Assembly (NCBI GenBank): GCA_016584305.1 | Contig: JACEEZ010000391.1 | Span: forward strand, 580,001-644,000 | Direction: 5' to 3' | Length of the DNA stretch: 64,000 bases | DNA from: Chionoecetes opilio | Taxonomy: Eukaryota; Arthropoda; Malacostraca; Decapoda; Majidae | In this document: positions 54,431 to 64,000 of the stretch, piece after piece | Layout: every line of letters starts with the position of its first letter | How positions within the stretch are numbered: position 1 is the first letter of the stretch | Notes under the pieces: model-generated | What the model was told of the DNA's origin: nothing | The model's input: the letters and a program-made list of their open reading frames with translations, nothing else | Databases searched by the model: none | Made by a program: the position numbers and the translations under genes

Positions 54431-55037
54431 TAATATATACACCATACGCAATGTATCGCTGAAAAGATCAGAAGGTGAGAAAGATCTGGGAGTGAGGGTG
54501 AGCTCAGACCTCCGTCCTAGGAAACAATGTATTGAGGCTAGAAATAGAGCTAATAAGGTGTTAGGATTCATTACCAGGAATGTTAAAAGTAGAAGTGCTG
54601 AGGTTATTCTAAAGTTTTATTTGGCTCTAGTCATACCTCACCTAGACTATGCAATTCAGTTTTGGTCTCCGTATTACAGTATGGATATAACCTTGTTAGA
54701 ATCAGTGTGGAGAAGGATGACCAAAATGATTCATGGGATGTGTAACATTAGTTATGAGAAGAGATTGAAGCTATTTAATTTACACTAACTCGAGAGATGT
54801 AGAGTAAGGGGCGATCTGATAGAAGTTTTTTAAGTGGATAAAGGGATACAGTAAAGGAGATGTAGGAAAAGCTATTACGGCTAGTAATCAGGGTAGAACA
54901 AGAAATAACGGATTCAAGCTGGAGAAACGTAGATTTAAAAAGGAAATAAGGAAAAACTGGTTCACAAATAGGGTGGTAAATGATTGGAATGGACTCAGTA
55001 GACAGGTAGTTAGTGCGGAGTCATTAGGGAGCTTTAA

Positions 55038-55242
55038 CCCCTTCACACCCAGATCTTTCCTTTGCTATAATGAATTTAATGTTGTCGAGCCATAAAATTA
55101 CAAAAAGTAACTGAATATACCAAATTTGTTAGCCGACAAGGATACTAAACAGGTCATATCTATAAAACATTACTTATATTCATTAAAATTGTCTACTGGT
55201 ACCCAGATTACAATGGAAATTTAGGTTCTGGGCCTCAAGGGA
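55038..55242 (+). mobile_element. piggyBac-type MITE, copy 3
   Basis: Starts CCCCTTCACACCCAGA after TTAA (55034-55037) and ends TCTGGGCCTCAAGGGA with a mutated CTAA. Inserted in the GAGCTTTAA site of LINE copy D. The sequence right of it does not continue the LINE cleanly. Confidence 0.88.
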
Positions 55243-55246
55243 CTAA

Positions 55247-55460
55247 AAGGAGTATTGGGACCAATTTTATTATTGGGAAAAGGAGTATTAATAACAGCAT
55301 GGCTGAAATAAGCAATACTGTAAAATGTTAAGTGGCATCATTTCGGAGTGGGCTAGGAGGCTAGTCTGCAAGGCTCCCCGCCGTCACCTGTGTCACGTGT
55401 CAGAGTCACGTGTTGCATCCTCACCCGCTCCGACACAATGACACCTAGCCTTATACAGTA
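55247..55460. other. Short unassigned stretch
   Basis: Contains the duplication ATTATTGGGAAAAGGAGTATT near 55270 and CACGTGTCAGAGTCACGTG near 55393. No gene. Confidence 0.35.
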
Positions 55461-56239
55461 CAGGGAGGTCCCAAAGATACGAGCAGTTAGGTTCCACTTG
55501 GCATACTCGTAAAGCGAAATCTCGTATAACGAAACTTATAACTAATGGTAAAATATAGGTTTGGTTCCAGGACCCCATCAATTAAAAAAAAAAAAAAAAA
55601 AAAAAAAAATGTTTTTCAAGCTAAAATAAACTATAGCAAACACAACAAACACACAGCGTCTATATTACCCACACTGTACTACCTATTCTGTAGAAAAAGC
55701 ATTCTGAAAGAGAAAATAGCACACAAAATAACATAACTGCACATTAATTAAACATAAAGCATGCATAACAAGCAAAAAAGACGTTGTAATGTAGGGGACG
55801 CCGCGTCATACAAGAGAGGGTAGTGTAGCGGTCCCAAGGTTGGGACCGCACACCTGGCTAATTACCCCTAAAGGTCAGGCCGCGCCATAAGCTTAATTAC
55901 CCTTCAGGTCATGCCTTGCTAGGGGTGACCTGACTGCGGTCCCAAGGTTGGGGCTGCACACCTGCTAATTACCCCTAAATGTCAGGCCGCGCCATATGCT
56001 TAATTACCCTTCAAGTCACTGGCTTGCTAGGGGTGACCTCACTGGGGTCAACCAAATCCCCCTTTGTCCAGCCCGGGAGTGGTAGGGCACACATTTTGAA
56101 CTTGACAATTTTACTCACCCCAGTTTGAATGTCGTATCATTGGATTTTCGATCTCGTATATTGAAAATAGACCCTAATTAACACATCTCGTATCATCGGA
56201 TTCTCGTATACCGAATGCTCGTATAACGGGACCTCCCTG
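55461..56239. mobile_element. Tigger-type element, 779 bp
   Basis: TA at 55459-55460 and 56240-56241. Ends CAGGGAGGTCCCAAAG and its partner CGGGACCTCCCTG, with TCGTATAACG, CTCGTAT and CTCGTATA units near both ends. A 40-base poly-A lies at 55584-55609. 55815-56060 is a ~116 bp direct duplication. No transposase. Confidence 0.8.
55815..56060. repeat. Two-copy direct repeat, ~116 bp unit
   Basis: GCGGTCCCAAGGTTGGG, GCTAATTACCCCTAAA, GTCAGGCCGCGCCATA and TTGCTAGGGGTGACCT each occur twice in order, within the Tigger-type element. Confidence 0.92.
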
Positions 56240-56272
56240 TATTGCTTATTTCAGCCATGCCGTTCTCATGTA

Positions 56273-57004
56273 CAATAAACCCTTCATGTTCGCGGGGGTT
56301 AGGGAACAGAGACACCCGCGATTAGCGTAAATCCGCGAGCATGACATTAGTCATTCATTTACCCCTTTTTTTTTTTTTTTTTTTTTTTTTACATCACAAG
56401 GAACTGGCCAAGGGCACAACAAAAATGGGTAACACAAAGCCCGCTTAGTTGCCAGTCCCTATAAAAAAGACAGTAAGAGAATAAAATAAAAACAGAGGGG
56501 TAGGCCAATTTAGTTCGGGAGGTGTCTTGTTACTCTTCTTTTGAAAAGATTTAAGTCATAGGAAAGTGGAAAAATAGAAACAGGAAGAGAGTTCCAGAGT
56601 TTACCAGTGAAAGGGATGAAAGAGTAAAGATACTGATTAACTCTTGCATTAGGAAGATGGACAGAATAGGGATGAGAATGAGTAGAAAGTCTTGTGCAGC
56701 GAGGCTGCGGGAGTGGGGGAGGCATGCAGTTAGCAAGTTCAGAAGAGCAGTGAGCATGAAAGTAACGGTAGAAGAGAGCAAGAGAAGCAACATTGCGACG
56801 GTGATTTAAAGATTGAAGACAGTCAGTCAGAGGAGAGGAGTTGATGAGACGAAAAGCTTTTGACTCAACCCTGTTTAGGAGAGCTGTATGAGTGGATCCT
56901 CCCCAAACATGTGAGACATACTCCATACATGGGCGGATAAGGCCCCTGTAGAGAGCAAGCAATTGGGAGGGAGTAAAAAAAAATAATAATAATAATAATA
57001 ATAA

Positions 57005-57053
<49 letters not shown>

Positions 57054-57122
57054 GGGGGGGTTGAAAACCCGCGAGTAATCAAATCCGCGAGCCTTAAGCC
57101 CGCGAACATGAAGGGTTTAGTG
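56273..57122. mobile_element. pogo/Tigger-type element split by a LINE fragment
   Basis: TA at 56271-56272 and 57123-57124. Ends CAATAAACCCTTCATGTTCG and CGAACATGAAGGGTTTAGTG. Inner CCGCGA/TCGCGG units lie near both ends. The middle is occupied by a reverse-oriented LINE 3' fragment with its poly(A). Confidence 0.78.
56367..56980 (-). pseudogene. LINE RT C-terminal fragment with poly(A) tail
   Basis: Read on the - strand: LLALYRGLIRPCMEYVSHVW, STHTALLNRVESKAFRLINS, LNHRRNVASLALFYRYFHAH, then LWNSLPVSIFPLSYDLNLFK and RRVTRHLPN before a stop at ~56510, followed by ~120 bases of 3' sequence and a poly(A) seen as T at 56367-56390. This is the C-terminal region of a Jockey/CR1-type LINE. 5'-truncated; a second A-rich tract with poly-G (57008-57060) lies at its 5' side. 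Confidence 0.82.
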
Positions 57123-57124
57123 TA

Positions 57125-57560
57125 CTACTTATTTAGTAGATAACTTGTCCATTAAAACCAATTGTGTTATTATAAGATAATGTAATGTTCCATTACTAGT
57201 AAAGATAATAATTAAATAATTAATTATTTCACCGAGGGGCAACCGCAAGTACACATTGGATGCATCCATTCGTCGCATTTGCTGTGACAAAATACCGACC
57301 GCCGTGATTTTTCTCACTTCATCTCACGTCCAAGGGAAGTCTCAAAAAGCATATGTGTACAGAGCATTTTCTACTTAGAATTACACGTTCTTTCACCTGT
57401 ATCAATATTTGCAGAAACTCGTGTTACACCCTGTATTTTCCATTACATTGACCGTAAACACAAACTATGCAGAGAATAACTGCTAAGTTTGAGCATGATA
57501 ATTGAAAAAAATTACAAGAAATATAAAAGTGTAAACATTGTCAGCCAGGCGGATCTCAGC
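57125..57560. other. Unassigned AT-rich stretch
   Basis: No supported coding region, repeat or RNA seen. Confidence 0.4.
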
Positions 57561-57579
57561 TCACACGGACGGATATTGG

Positions 57580-58340
57580 ACATGTCTTGAGATCAGCCCG
57601 GCGGCAGCGACAAGCTGGGGCTTCGCCTCACCACAGGAGGGCTTCGCCTCTGCACCAACAGAAAGCGTCACCTGATTGCAGGGTGGCGTTGCTTCCGCAC
57701 CTGCTGGGAGTGTCGCCTCGTGACAGGGTAGCGTTGTGCCTCCTCTTTGGAGGGCGTCACCTCCGCACACGAAGGGAGCGTCGCCTCGTCTCCGGGTGGC
57801 ATCGCCTATTATCGGGTGAGCATCGCTTATTATCAGGTGAGCTTATTATCTTCATCACGGAGCCCCACGCGAATAGGGAGCGTCTCCTGAGCCACCTCCC
57901 TTGCTTCCAGTCTGGAATGTGTCCCCCCTCCTAGTCACCTCTACACCACTCTGGCCGGGTGCGTCCCCTCCATACTGGAGGGTGGCATCTCCTGCTGGCA
58001 TCCTTCTCTAGAAGGCATAGTGTCTCCTGCATAGCGCTGGAGGGGAGCGTCCCCTGTTTTGCCTTGACACCAATGGATGATGGACGCCAAATGGATGGCG
58101 TCGCACTATTTCTCAGCGCCACAGCGATCGTCTATCTCGCCTCTCATCTAGTCTGGGATCTCCTGCATCGCCTTCTCCCCACTTCCAGAGGTGACAGTCT
58201 CCTGGGGTACGGGTTGATACTGGCACTGCTGATGTTCACCCTCTGGATGGACAGCAGTCTCCTGGGGGCTTTCACACCCATGATCCCCGTCGTCTCGGCA
58301 ATTACCAGTTGCCTTCACGGTCCTTCCTATCAGTGACTGG
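57580..58340. repeat. GC-rich degenerate minisatellite
   Basis: Imperfect units of the kind GGGTGGCGTTGC, CACCTGCTGGGAGTGTCGCCTC, GGGAGCGTCGCCTCGT and GGGAGCGTCTCCTGAG recur every ~35-45 bases to about 58210. Both strands stay open for 60-125 codons, but these are repeat-derived and have no domain. Confidence 0.6.
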
Positions 58341-58362
58341 GTTTTCCCTTGATTTTGGTATA

Positions 58363-59387
58363 CAGTGGAAGACAAAGAAGTTGGCGGTGTATTGCATCCG
58401 TCACGCTCCTTGACAAATTTCGTTTAATTCCCTCCCGGCGCTTCCTATGGGGAATGATTGAAAAAAAAGTTGTCTGGGAACTCACTCACGGCCTTAACTT
58501 CTTGCTTGCAGTTCTTCAAATCATTAGTCATTAATGGTCAGTGACCAGGATATATTGCATCTTATCGTCACTCCCGGCTTGATTCCCCAAAACGTCACCA
58601 AAACATTTCGGGAAAGTGTTTTCGCTTAGTTGGATATGGGGCCTGAGCCACAGTTGACTGCAGACCAGATCACCCGTATTCACAGCTTATATAAGATCGG
58701 TTTTAGTTCAAAAGAAATTGTGAGGGAGACTGGGTTACTCAACGAAAGGTTGAGCGGTGGGTAAAAAAATAACGAGACTCGCCAATGGCTGAAAGTCTAA
58801 CGCACTTTTCTCGTCCTGGACACAAGAAAAAAGTTTCAAAGAAAACTTTGAATATTATCAAAAGACAGCTAGTGAAATCTCCTACCAAAACAGCAAGATA
58901 ATTAAAGTCAATAAACCCACAGTTACTGGGTACAGTGTGTGTAAGGAGCTTGTCTCGTTACATCCGTAAAGTCTCGCGATTTTTTTACCCACCGCTCAAC
59001 CTTTCGTTGAGTAACCCAGTCTCCCTCACAATTTCTTTTGAACTAAAACCGATCTTATATAAGCTGTGTATACGGGTGATCTGGTCTGCAGTCAACTGTG
59101 GCTCAGGCCCCATATCCAACTAAGCGAAAACACTTTCCCGAAATGTTTTGGTGACGTTTTGGGGAATCAAGCCGGGAGTGACGATAAGATGCAATATGTC
59201 CTGGTCACTGACCATTAATGACTAATGCTTTGAAAAACTGCAAGCAAGAAGTTAAGGCCGTGAGTGAGTTCCCAGACAACTTTTTTTTTCAATCATTCCC
59301 CATAGGAAGCGCCGGGAGGGAATTAAACAAAATTTGTCAAGGAGCGTGACGGATGCAAGACACCGCCAACTTCTTTGTCTTCCACTG
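58363..59387. mobile_element. Tc1-like palindromic element, 1025 bp
   Basis: TA at 58361-58362 and 59388-59389. Ends CAGTGGAAGACAAAGAAG and CTTTGTCTTCCACTG. Left and right arms of ~390 bp are inverted copies (GACTGCAGACCAGATCACCC at 58659 pairs with 59077-59096). The arms include the transposase N-terminus, so the palindrome arose by inverted duplication of one end of an autonomous element. Confidence 0.88.
58636..58764 (+). pseudogene. Tc1-type transposase N-terminal helix-turn-helix fragment
   Basis: MGPEPQLTADQITRIHSLYK then IGFSSKEIVRETGLLN before a stop; this is the paired-like HTH that starts Tc1-type transposases. The frame continues with several stops to ~58900. The DDE catalytic part is missing. 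An inverted copy lies at 58975-59110. Confidence 0.7.
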
Positions 59388-59459
59388 TACGTATGTGTTC
59401 ACCCCCTTTCCTAAGTCCAGGGGCATCCCAACCTCACCTAAGTAATGGGCTCGGGCCCC

Positions 59460-61585
59460 CTTGGTGAAGATTCTGGGCCCCAGGCCACCTCCGGCCTCCC
59501 CTAGCCCCTTTTTAAAGGTGGTGGACTACCTCTGTGCCAGCATGATGGAGATGGAGGGGAGACTGTACGTTCGTCTTGCTGACAAGGATGCGTGTGCCTT
59601 CCCTTCTAGTTTGCAGAGGAAGCTGTGCCCTTGCCATGGGGCAGATTCCCTGGCGAATGGCCAGGGTTTGAGAGTCACCAGCCCTTTCTCCATCCTGGCC
59701 GAGGGCACGAAAATGAGGACTGGAAAGTCCACCAAGTGCCGCCCTCTGCCGTCGGGCTTTTCTGCTTTTTCCCCCTGCCGTTTTTCCTGCCTGAGGATAA
59801 GCAGCGCCTGATGTCTTCGCCCGTGGACTCCGAGCATATGATCTCCGGAGATGTTCTCCAGGCGATGCTCGTACAGAGTTCGGATCGAGACACTTGTGCC
59901 GTGGTCTCAACTTATGGAGACCTCTGCCTTCCAGGCCCCTCGGTAGGAGAAGTCCTACACAATTCTGATACAAGTGCAGCTGGCAAATCTGCCTCATCCT
60001 CCTCCCTCCTGCTCTTCCGACGCTCAGGTCCAGGGCCGCCGTCAGCGTCAGGTTAAGTGTTCTGAGACTTTTCGTTGCCCTCCCAAGGATATGGAAAGGG
60101 ACGGGGTTTTGGAAGGATGGAGTCGTGTCCCTTGTCCCCTAAAACGGCTAGTTGTCTAGCTCGGAGCTTGAGCGGGCGGCCGTCGCTGGGAGCAAAGGTT
60201 TGGGTGGCGGACGTTGTTCAGAAGGGGTACCAGGTCCAGTTCGGGACTCAGCCACCTCTCAGCAATGTCCTCATTTCTTTTGCGTGCTACACCTCCAACT
60301 CTATGAAGGGCCTTGCTTGGATTCAAGAGGTCCAGCTTCTCTCCAAGGGAGCTGTGGAACTGGCTCCTCGAGATCCAGGACTCTGCAGCCATTTGTTCGT
60401 GGTCCCGAAGTTCTCTGGGGCAGGACGCCCTGTAATCAATTTTTTGCTGCTCTACATGTTCGTTTGCAGAACCCCATTCCCGATGGAGACATGCAGATCT
60501 GTCCTACTCTCCATCAGGCAGGACGGTTGGATGGTGCTTCTGGTTCTGAAGGATGCTTGCTTCCAGATTTCTTTACACCCCCTGTTGTTGAGTTATCTTC
60601 GTTTCATGTGGAGGAACCAAGCGTATCGGTTCTTGTAGTCTGCTTCGGGCTTTCCATGGCTCCACAGGTCTTCACCCAGCTCATGGCTCCCATCTAAGGA
60701 TGGATGTGCTCCATGGGGATCAGGCTGCTTCGTATAAAGACGACTGGCTGATCCTCTCCCCTACACAGGTGGAGGCGTTCATGTCGTGGGATACACTTCT
60801 GCGGCTGTGTTCCGACTTGGGACTTGTCGTCAATTACGAGAAGTCATTTCTAGGACCGTGTCAGACTGCTCTGTATTTGGGGATGATTCTGAATTCTTCA
60901 ATTTTGACAGATTTCCTCTCTCAATGGAGAAAAGCGACTGATCAAAAAGTTCACCTCGCAGTCAGCTCTGGTATTGGTACCAGTTGGTACCAACTCTGGT
61001 ATTGGTACCAGTTGGTCGTCTCCCGCCTGGTCCCCTCGGGCACCTTCACACGGGTCGGCCTCGAATGGTGGTCCTTAGAAGACAAGCATATCCAGGGGCA
61101 GACTTTGAAGTTTTCAGTCCCCGTTCTTTGGGTGTACTCAGACGGTTCAACCGATGGCTGGAGCTCTACAGCTGGATCTTAGCACTTCGGGCCTCTGGTC
61201 TCCTCAGGGTCTGGAAGGTTCCATCAACCTGCTTGCCTTCGAGCGTTTGAAATGGCTTCCATGAGTTCATCGACTGTTTACGGGGGAAGACGGTAGGCAT
61301 CCATCCTTTCTGATAACACAACAGCGGTGTCTTCTCTCCAGAAGGTGGGAGGCACGAGGTCGTTTGAACTGACCCATGAAGCTCGGTAAACATAGCTGTG
61401 AGCAGAACTCACCATGTCATGCTGATGCCTCAGTACATCATAGGGAGTGCAAACATCCTGCCAGACGGCCTGAGCAGGTACGATCAGGTAATCTTCACCG
61501 GGTGTCCCCTCCCCCGGGAGGTCTGAGACGTATGATGGAAGTTGTGGGCATATCCTCTAGTCGACCTGTATGCCGCTTGACTGTA
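59460..61585 (+). pseudogene. DIRS-like retrotransposon, gag-to-RNase H part, decayed
   Basis: DIRS elements use an RT and a tyrosine recombinase instead of an integrase. RT pieces in shifting frames: VQKGYQVQFGTQPPLSN, LLSKGAVELAPRDPGLCSHL and FVVPKFSGAGRPVINF (60220-60450), TPFPMETCRSVLLSIRQDGW and LRFMWRNQAYRF (to 60638), then VVCFGLSMAPQVFTQLMAPI (60630-60697), SYKDDWLILSPTQ (YxDD catalytic box as YKDD), GLVVNYEKSFLGPCQTALYL and VLWVYSDGSTDGW (RNase H start). DGLSRYDQ and VDLYAA follow near 61480-61580. 59460-60060 may be gag-like. Several stops and frame changes; interrupted at 61586. Confidence 0.8.
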
Positions 61586-63058
61586 CACTCAACCCTTGGC
61601 TATCGCACATTCGGCTATCACGCACACCTAAATGTACCTCATTCCTTGGCTATAGCGCATCATGCTGTCGTGTTTCACAGTCACCTCCAGGGGCTGCAAT
61701 GGTAGGCCCTGGAGGCTCACATGAGGACTGTGATTGTTGGCTCTCGCCTCTAATGGCGTGGGCATGATTTTTAAAGTGGCGACGTTTGCGGAATGATTAG
61801 TCAAATATTGTTTATTTTATGGTGTTATACACAAAATTTGTTACTGAAGGCCAAGAAATCCTGATTAACTCTTAATATTTGACTGCTAAGCACTAAAAGT
61901 GTATTTACAAAACCTTTTTTAGTTTTAAGAGTACTGTTAAGGCCTTAAATGTGCCGGGGAGCACAATTACCTCTTCACATACAGATGTTGGCCTGTTGTG
62001 GCTGCGAATCAAGATGGCGGCCCACGTAGGACATTTCTCGTCAGCTGTGCATATGTAAACAAAGACAAAATTTGTATACAGTTGATTATGGTATGCTATT
62101 ATCATATGAAAAAAATAATAGTATAGTTTTCAATCATTATAACATTGAAATGGAGACTATGTTGCCCAAATACCCTTGAAACTGTCAACATTTTGGTTCA
62201 TTTAGCGTTGCTGAGCGGTTTGTTAGGATAAAGTTGGTACTTTCAACGAGGCATATAAGAATGAGGTCAAAAGTGCTCTTTTTCCATGTATTTTGATGTG
62301 TTAAAAAATATGGTCACATTAAAGATCGTAGGAAATGCCTCATTTTGCCATTATCACCCCTCCTTAGTTCTTAGTGTTGTTTAGGGCCACGAATATCCGT
62401 TGAGGAAGCATATGAGCCCTGGAGATGTATTATGATCCTATCACAGTCGTGGTAGTGGATCAGTCTTTTTCAGGAAGACAGGTAAGGTAAGGCAGATGAC
62501 AAGTTATTGACAACGTGTCGTCGTGAGGGGTGGACGCCCGCCGCCGACCGTAGATGGCACGGGAGTCATTCCACCTCCTTGATAACAAACCTGGAGACCT
62601 GTCGAGAATGTGGGGTTTTGGGTGGGGAAAGTTGAAACTAGTTTTATGCGGGGAGCAGATTGTGTGGATGGCATAAAATATATCCGGTAAACACTCCATT
62701 GGATGACATAAGGGCGAAAATACATAAAGATATATAATTGAGAAAGTCTAAGGGGGAAAGCTACCTCTTCCTAGAAAAATTTTAACCTAACCTAATGGGG
62801 CTATTTCCGAATATTTTAATATAACCATCATTCTTATCACATCAAAATGCATAGAAATGCATAGCAAAAGAGCATTACTAGCCTCATACTGGTTGAAAGT
62901 ATCAAAATACCGAAAAAAGTGGTAAAATATGTGGTCATCTTGGGGATCCTGGCCCCAATTAGAATTATTACCATTAGTTCTATTGTTCAGCTATCACGAT
63001 TTCGGCTATCGCGCGCCGATAGCGGCACCAATAAGGCGCGATAGCCGAGGGTTGAGTG
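61586..63058. mobile_element. pogo-like element inserted in the DIRS copy (1473 bp)
   Basis: TA at 61584-61585 and 63059-63060. Ends CACTCAACCCTTGGCTATCG and CGATAGCCGAGGGTTGAGTG, with GGCTATCGCGC/GCTATCACG units near both ends. The DIRS reading resumes immediately after it. Interior holds fragments of other repeats (62375-62465 resembles the LINE tail at 33450-33505). No transposase seen. Confidence 0.85.
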
Positions 63059-63120
63059 TACGGTACTTTCAACTGCTGAGCTTGTGCGCCCCTTCCAGAA
63101 TCCTAGGGCTCTGGGCATGG
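63059..63120 (+). pseudogene. DIRS-like element, continuation 1
   Basis: In one frame reads TVLSTAELVRPFQNPRALGM, matching the segment that follows DLYAA in DIRS polyproteins. Cut again at 63120/63121. Confidence 0.75.
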
Positions 63121-63353
63121 GTCTAGGACAACTGGCCGCCATAGGGGAATTTTTGTGATGTACTTTGTACCAAACCTAACCAACCTAATTATTCCTAACC
63201 TAACCTAACCTAACCAAACCCTAACCTAATCATTCGCTGGTGGGGGTTTAAGGGGCTGCCTTGAGTACATAAACTTAGGCGTTTGCAGTTTCCCCAGTCC
63301 GCGGTGGGGCAGCTGGCCGCAGCCAGTTTCCCGCGGCCAGTTGTCCCATTCCC
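63121..63353. mobile_element. 233 bp MITE with 10 bp target duplication
   Basis: CTGGGCATGG is duplicated at 63111-63120 and 63354-63363. Ends share GGACAACTGGCCGC as inverted repeats, a few bases in from each boundary. The centre contains CCTAACC (telomere-like) units at 63176-63230. A 9-10 bp duplication suggests a Mutator-like origin. Confidence 0.8.
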
Positions 63354-63652
63354 CTGGGCATGGACACCATGTTTCACAGCTGGCTTCTCCTGTAAGTGTC
63401 CGCATTCCTCCTTTTCCACTCGTCAGGAGGGTGCTCAGTAAGTTAAGACAGTCTCCAAGGGGCACGGAGCCGCTGTTAGCTCCATGTGGCCCAAAAGGAT
63501 TGGCCCCATTTCCTTGGGGGCCCCCTGGTAACGTTCCCAATGGCCTACCCATGGAGAGACTTCTTGATGCCCGCTTCCCGGTTTTCACCCCTATCTCCAT
63601 GCACTCCATCAAAGCATGGAGGGTCGGGTGTTTTACCGACAAGGGGTCTTAG
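63354..63652 (+). pseudogene. DIRS-like element, continuation 2
   Basis: Reads GMDTMFHSWLLL, stop, then FPLVRRVLSKLRQSPRGTEP, LLAPCGPKGLAPFPW and LHSIKAWRV-like residues (MHSIKAWRVG) by 63640. These are the RNase H to tyrosine-recombinase connecting region of DIRS polyproteins. The recombinase itself is not recognisable before the window ends. Confidence 0.7.
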
Positions 63653-64000
63653 GTGGTGCGAATCCCCATTGCCATTTTCCCCCCCATTCTTCCTCTGTGG
63701 GGCTAAACCTATAGGGGATGGTTTCCGGGGGTGGGAGGGCCCGGGGGGTTATTTTCAACCCCTTTTTAGGGGAGCCCTATAACAAAAATTCTTTTCTAAA
63801 AGGGGGTGCCCTTTCTAGTAAAAAGAAATTCTAGGAAATTTTATCTTTTCCATTTTTTCATTTGAGAAAATTTTACTATGCAAAATTTCACTTTTTTATT
63901 TCCCCTTTTCGATAATGCTTTAAAGATACGCTGTCCCGGGTTTGGGCTGTGTATTGATCATGCACCAATAGAGTTCCAAATGACTAGCGTGGGGAAGCTT
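63653..64000. other. Unassigned end of window
   Basis: G-rich then AT-rich sequence with no recognised feature; may contain decayed DIRS recombinase sequence. Confidence 0.3.

Larger units (their letters stand above)
53228..55033 (+). mobile_element. CR1-like LINE copy D, with three later insertions
   Basis: Same family as copy C (IIYLDFSKAFNKVPHERLLN; LGPLLFFIYINDL; FADDTKVGKII; LGVRVSSDLRPRKQC). Insertions: piggyBac-type MITE at 53394-53596, Tigger relic at 53962-54430, and another piggyBac-type MITE at 55038-55242 at its right edge. Multiple frame changes; not functional. Confidence 0.88.

Noticed and set aside
56510..57109. 199-residue host membrane protein (Phe/Leu-rich start) on the - strand
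   Set aside because: The hydrophobic start is translated poly-A/T and ATT repeats; the rest is a LINE RT C-terminus.
57587..57934. 115-codon Arg-rich frame as a gene
   Set aside because: Lies in a GC-rich degenerate minisatellite open on both strands, without a recognisable domain.

Overview
The window looks like a repeat-dense arthropod nuclear genome, most likely a decapod crustacean. The reasons are degenerate TTAGG/CCTAA tracts (the arthropod telomere motif), very many dinucleotide microsatellites, tRNA-derived SINEs whose tails run into microsatellites, and GT-AG introns in the genes that can be modelled. There is no operon structure and no bacterial feature. Most long open frames are microsatellite or minisatellite translations, or shadows of other frames.

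Host-type genes are few. (1) A convincing seven-exon TMC (transmembrane channel-like) gene lies on the + strand at 9486-14440; its splice phases agree throughout except for one frame problem inside exon 1. (2) A probable three-exon Myb/SANT-type DNA-binding protein lies on the - strand at 4650-2811, with one frame problem in its first exon. (3) A GC-rich, frame-broken relic of a multi-KH-domain (vigilin-like) protein lies at about 24900-26340.

Nearly everything else is transposable elements, many dated relative to each other by nesting. 1-9 kb: hAT-like and TIR elements, a piggyBac-type MITE, SINEs, a LINE 3' end with a MITE in it, and two perfect palindromes. 14.9-21.8 kb: two copies of a PIF/Harbinger-like element with TATCGTGA subterminal repeats, an older repeat family (F1), and a non-autonomous Helitron inserted cleanly into F1. 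21.9-32.7 kb: four copies of an ~880 bp TIR family (G1), a P-like foldback element, and a 3.1 kb element with ~480 bp inverted arms inserted in one G1 copy. 33-34.3 kb: an inverted repeat and an I/Jockey-like LINE end. 34.9-40.0 kb: a young LTR retrotransposon with identical 390 bp LTRs but only minisatellites inside, next to a nearly intact Mutator-like element coding for a PHD-like finger, FLYWCH and MULE transposase. 41.5-48.4 kb: a hAT element, a Tigger-type MITE, and two LINE copies, one split by a second P-like element. 51.3-55.2 kb: two CR1-like LINEs carrying hAT, Tigger and piggyBac-type insertions. 55.4-59.4 kb: pogo/Tigger and Tc1-type elements. 59.5-63.65 kb: a decayed DIRS-like retrotransposon split by a pogo-like element and a 233 bp MITE with a 10 bp target duplication.

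In many cases the uninterrupted target is present elsewhere in the window, or both target duplications can be read, so boundaries are often exact. Superfamily names rest on termini, target-duplication length and protein motifs read by eye; no database search was possible.
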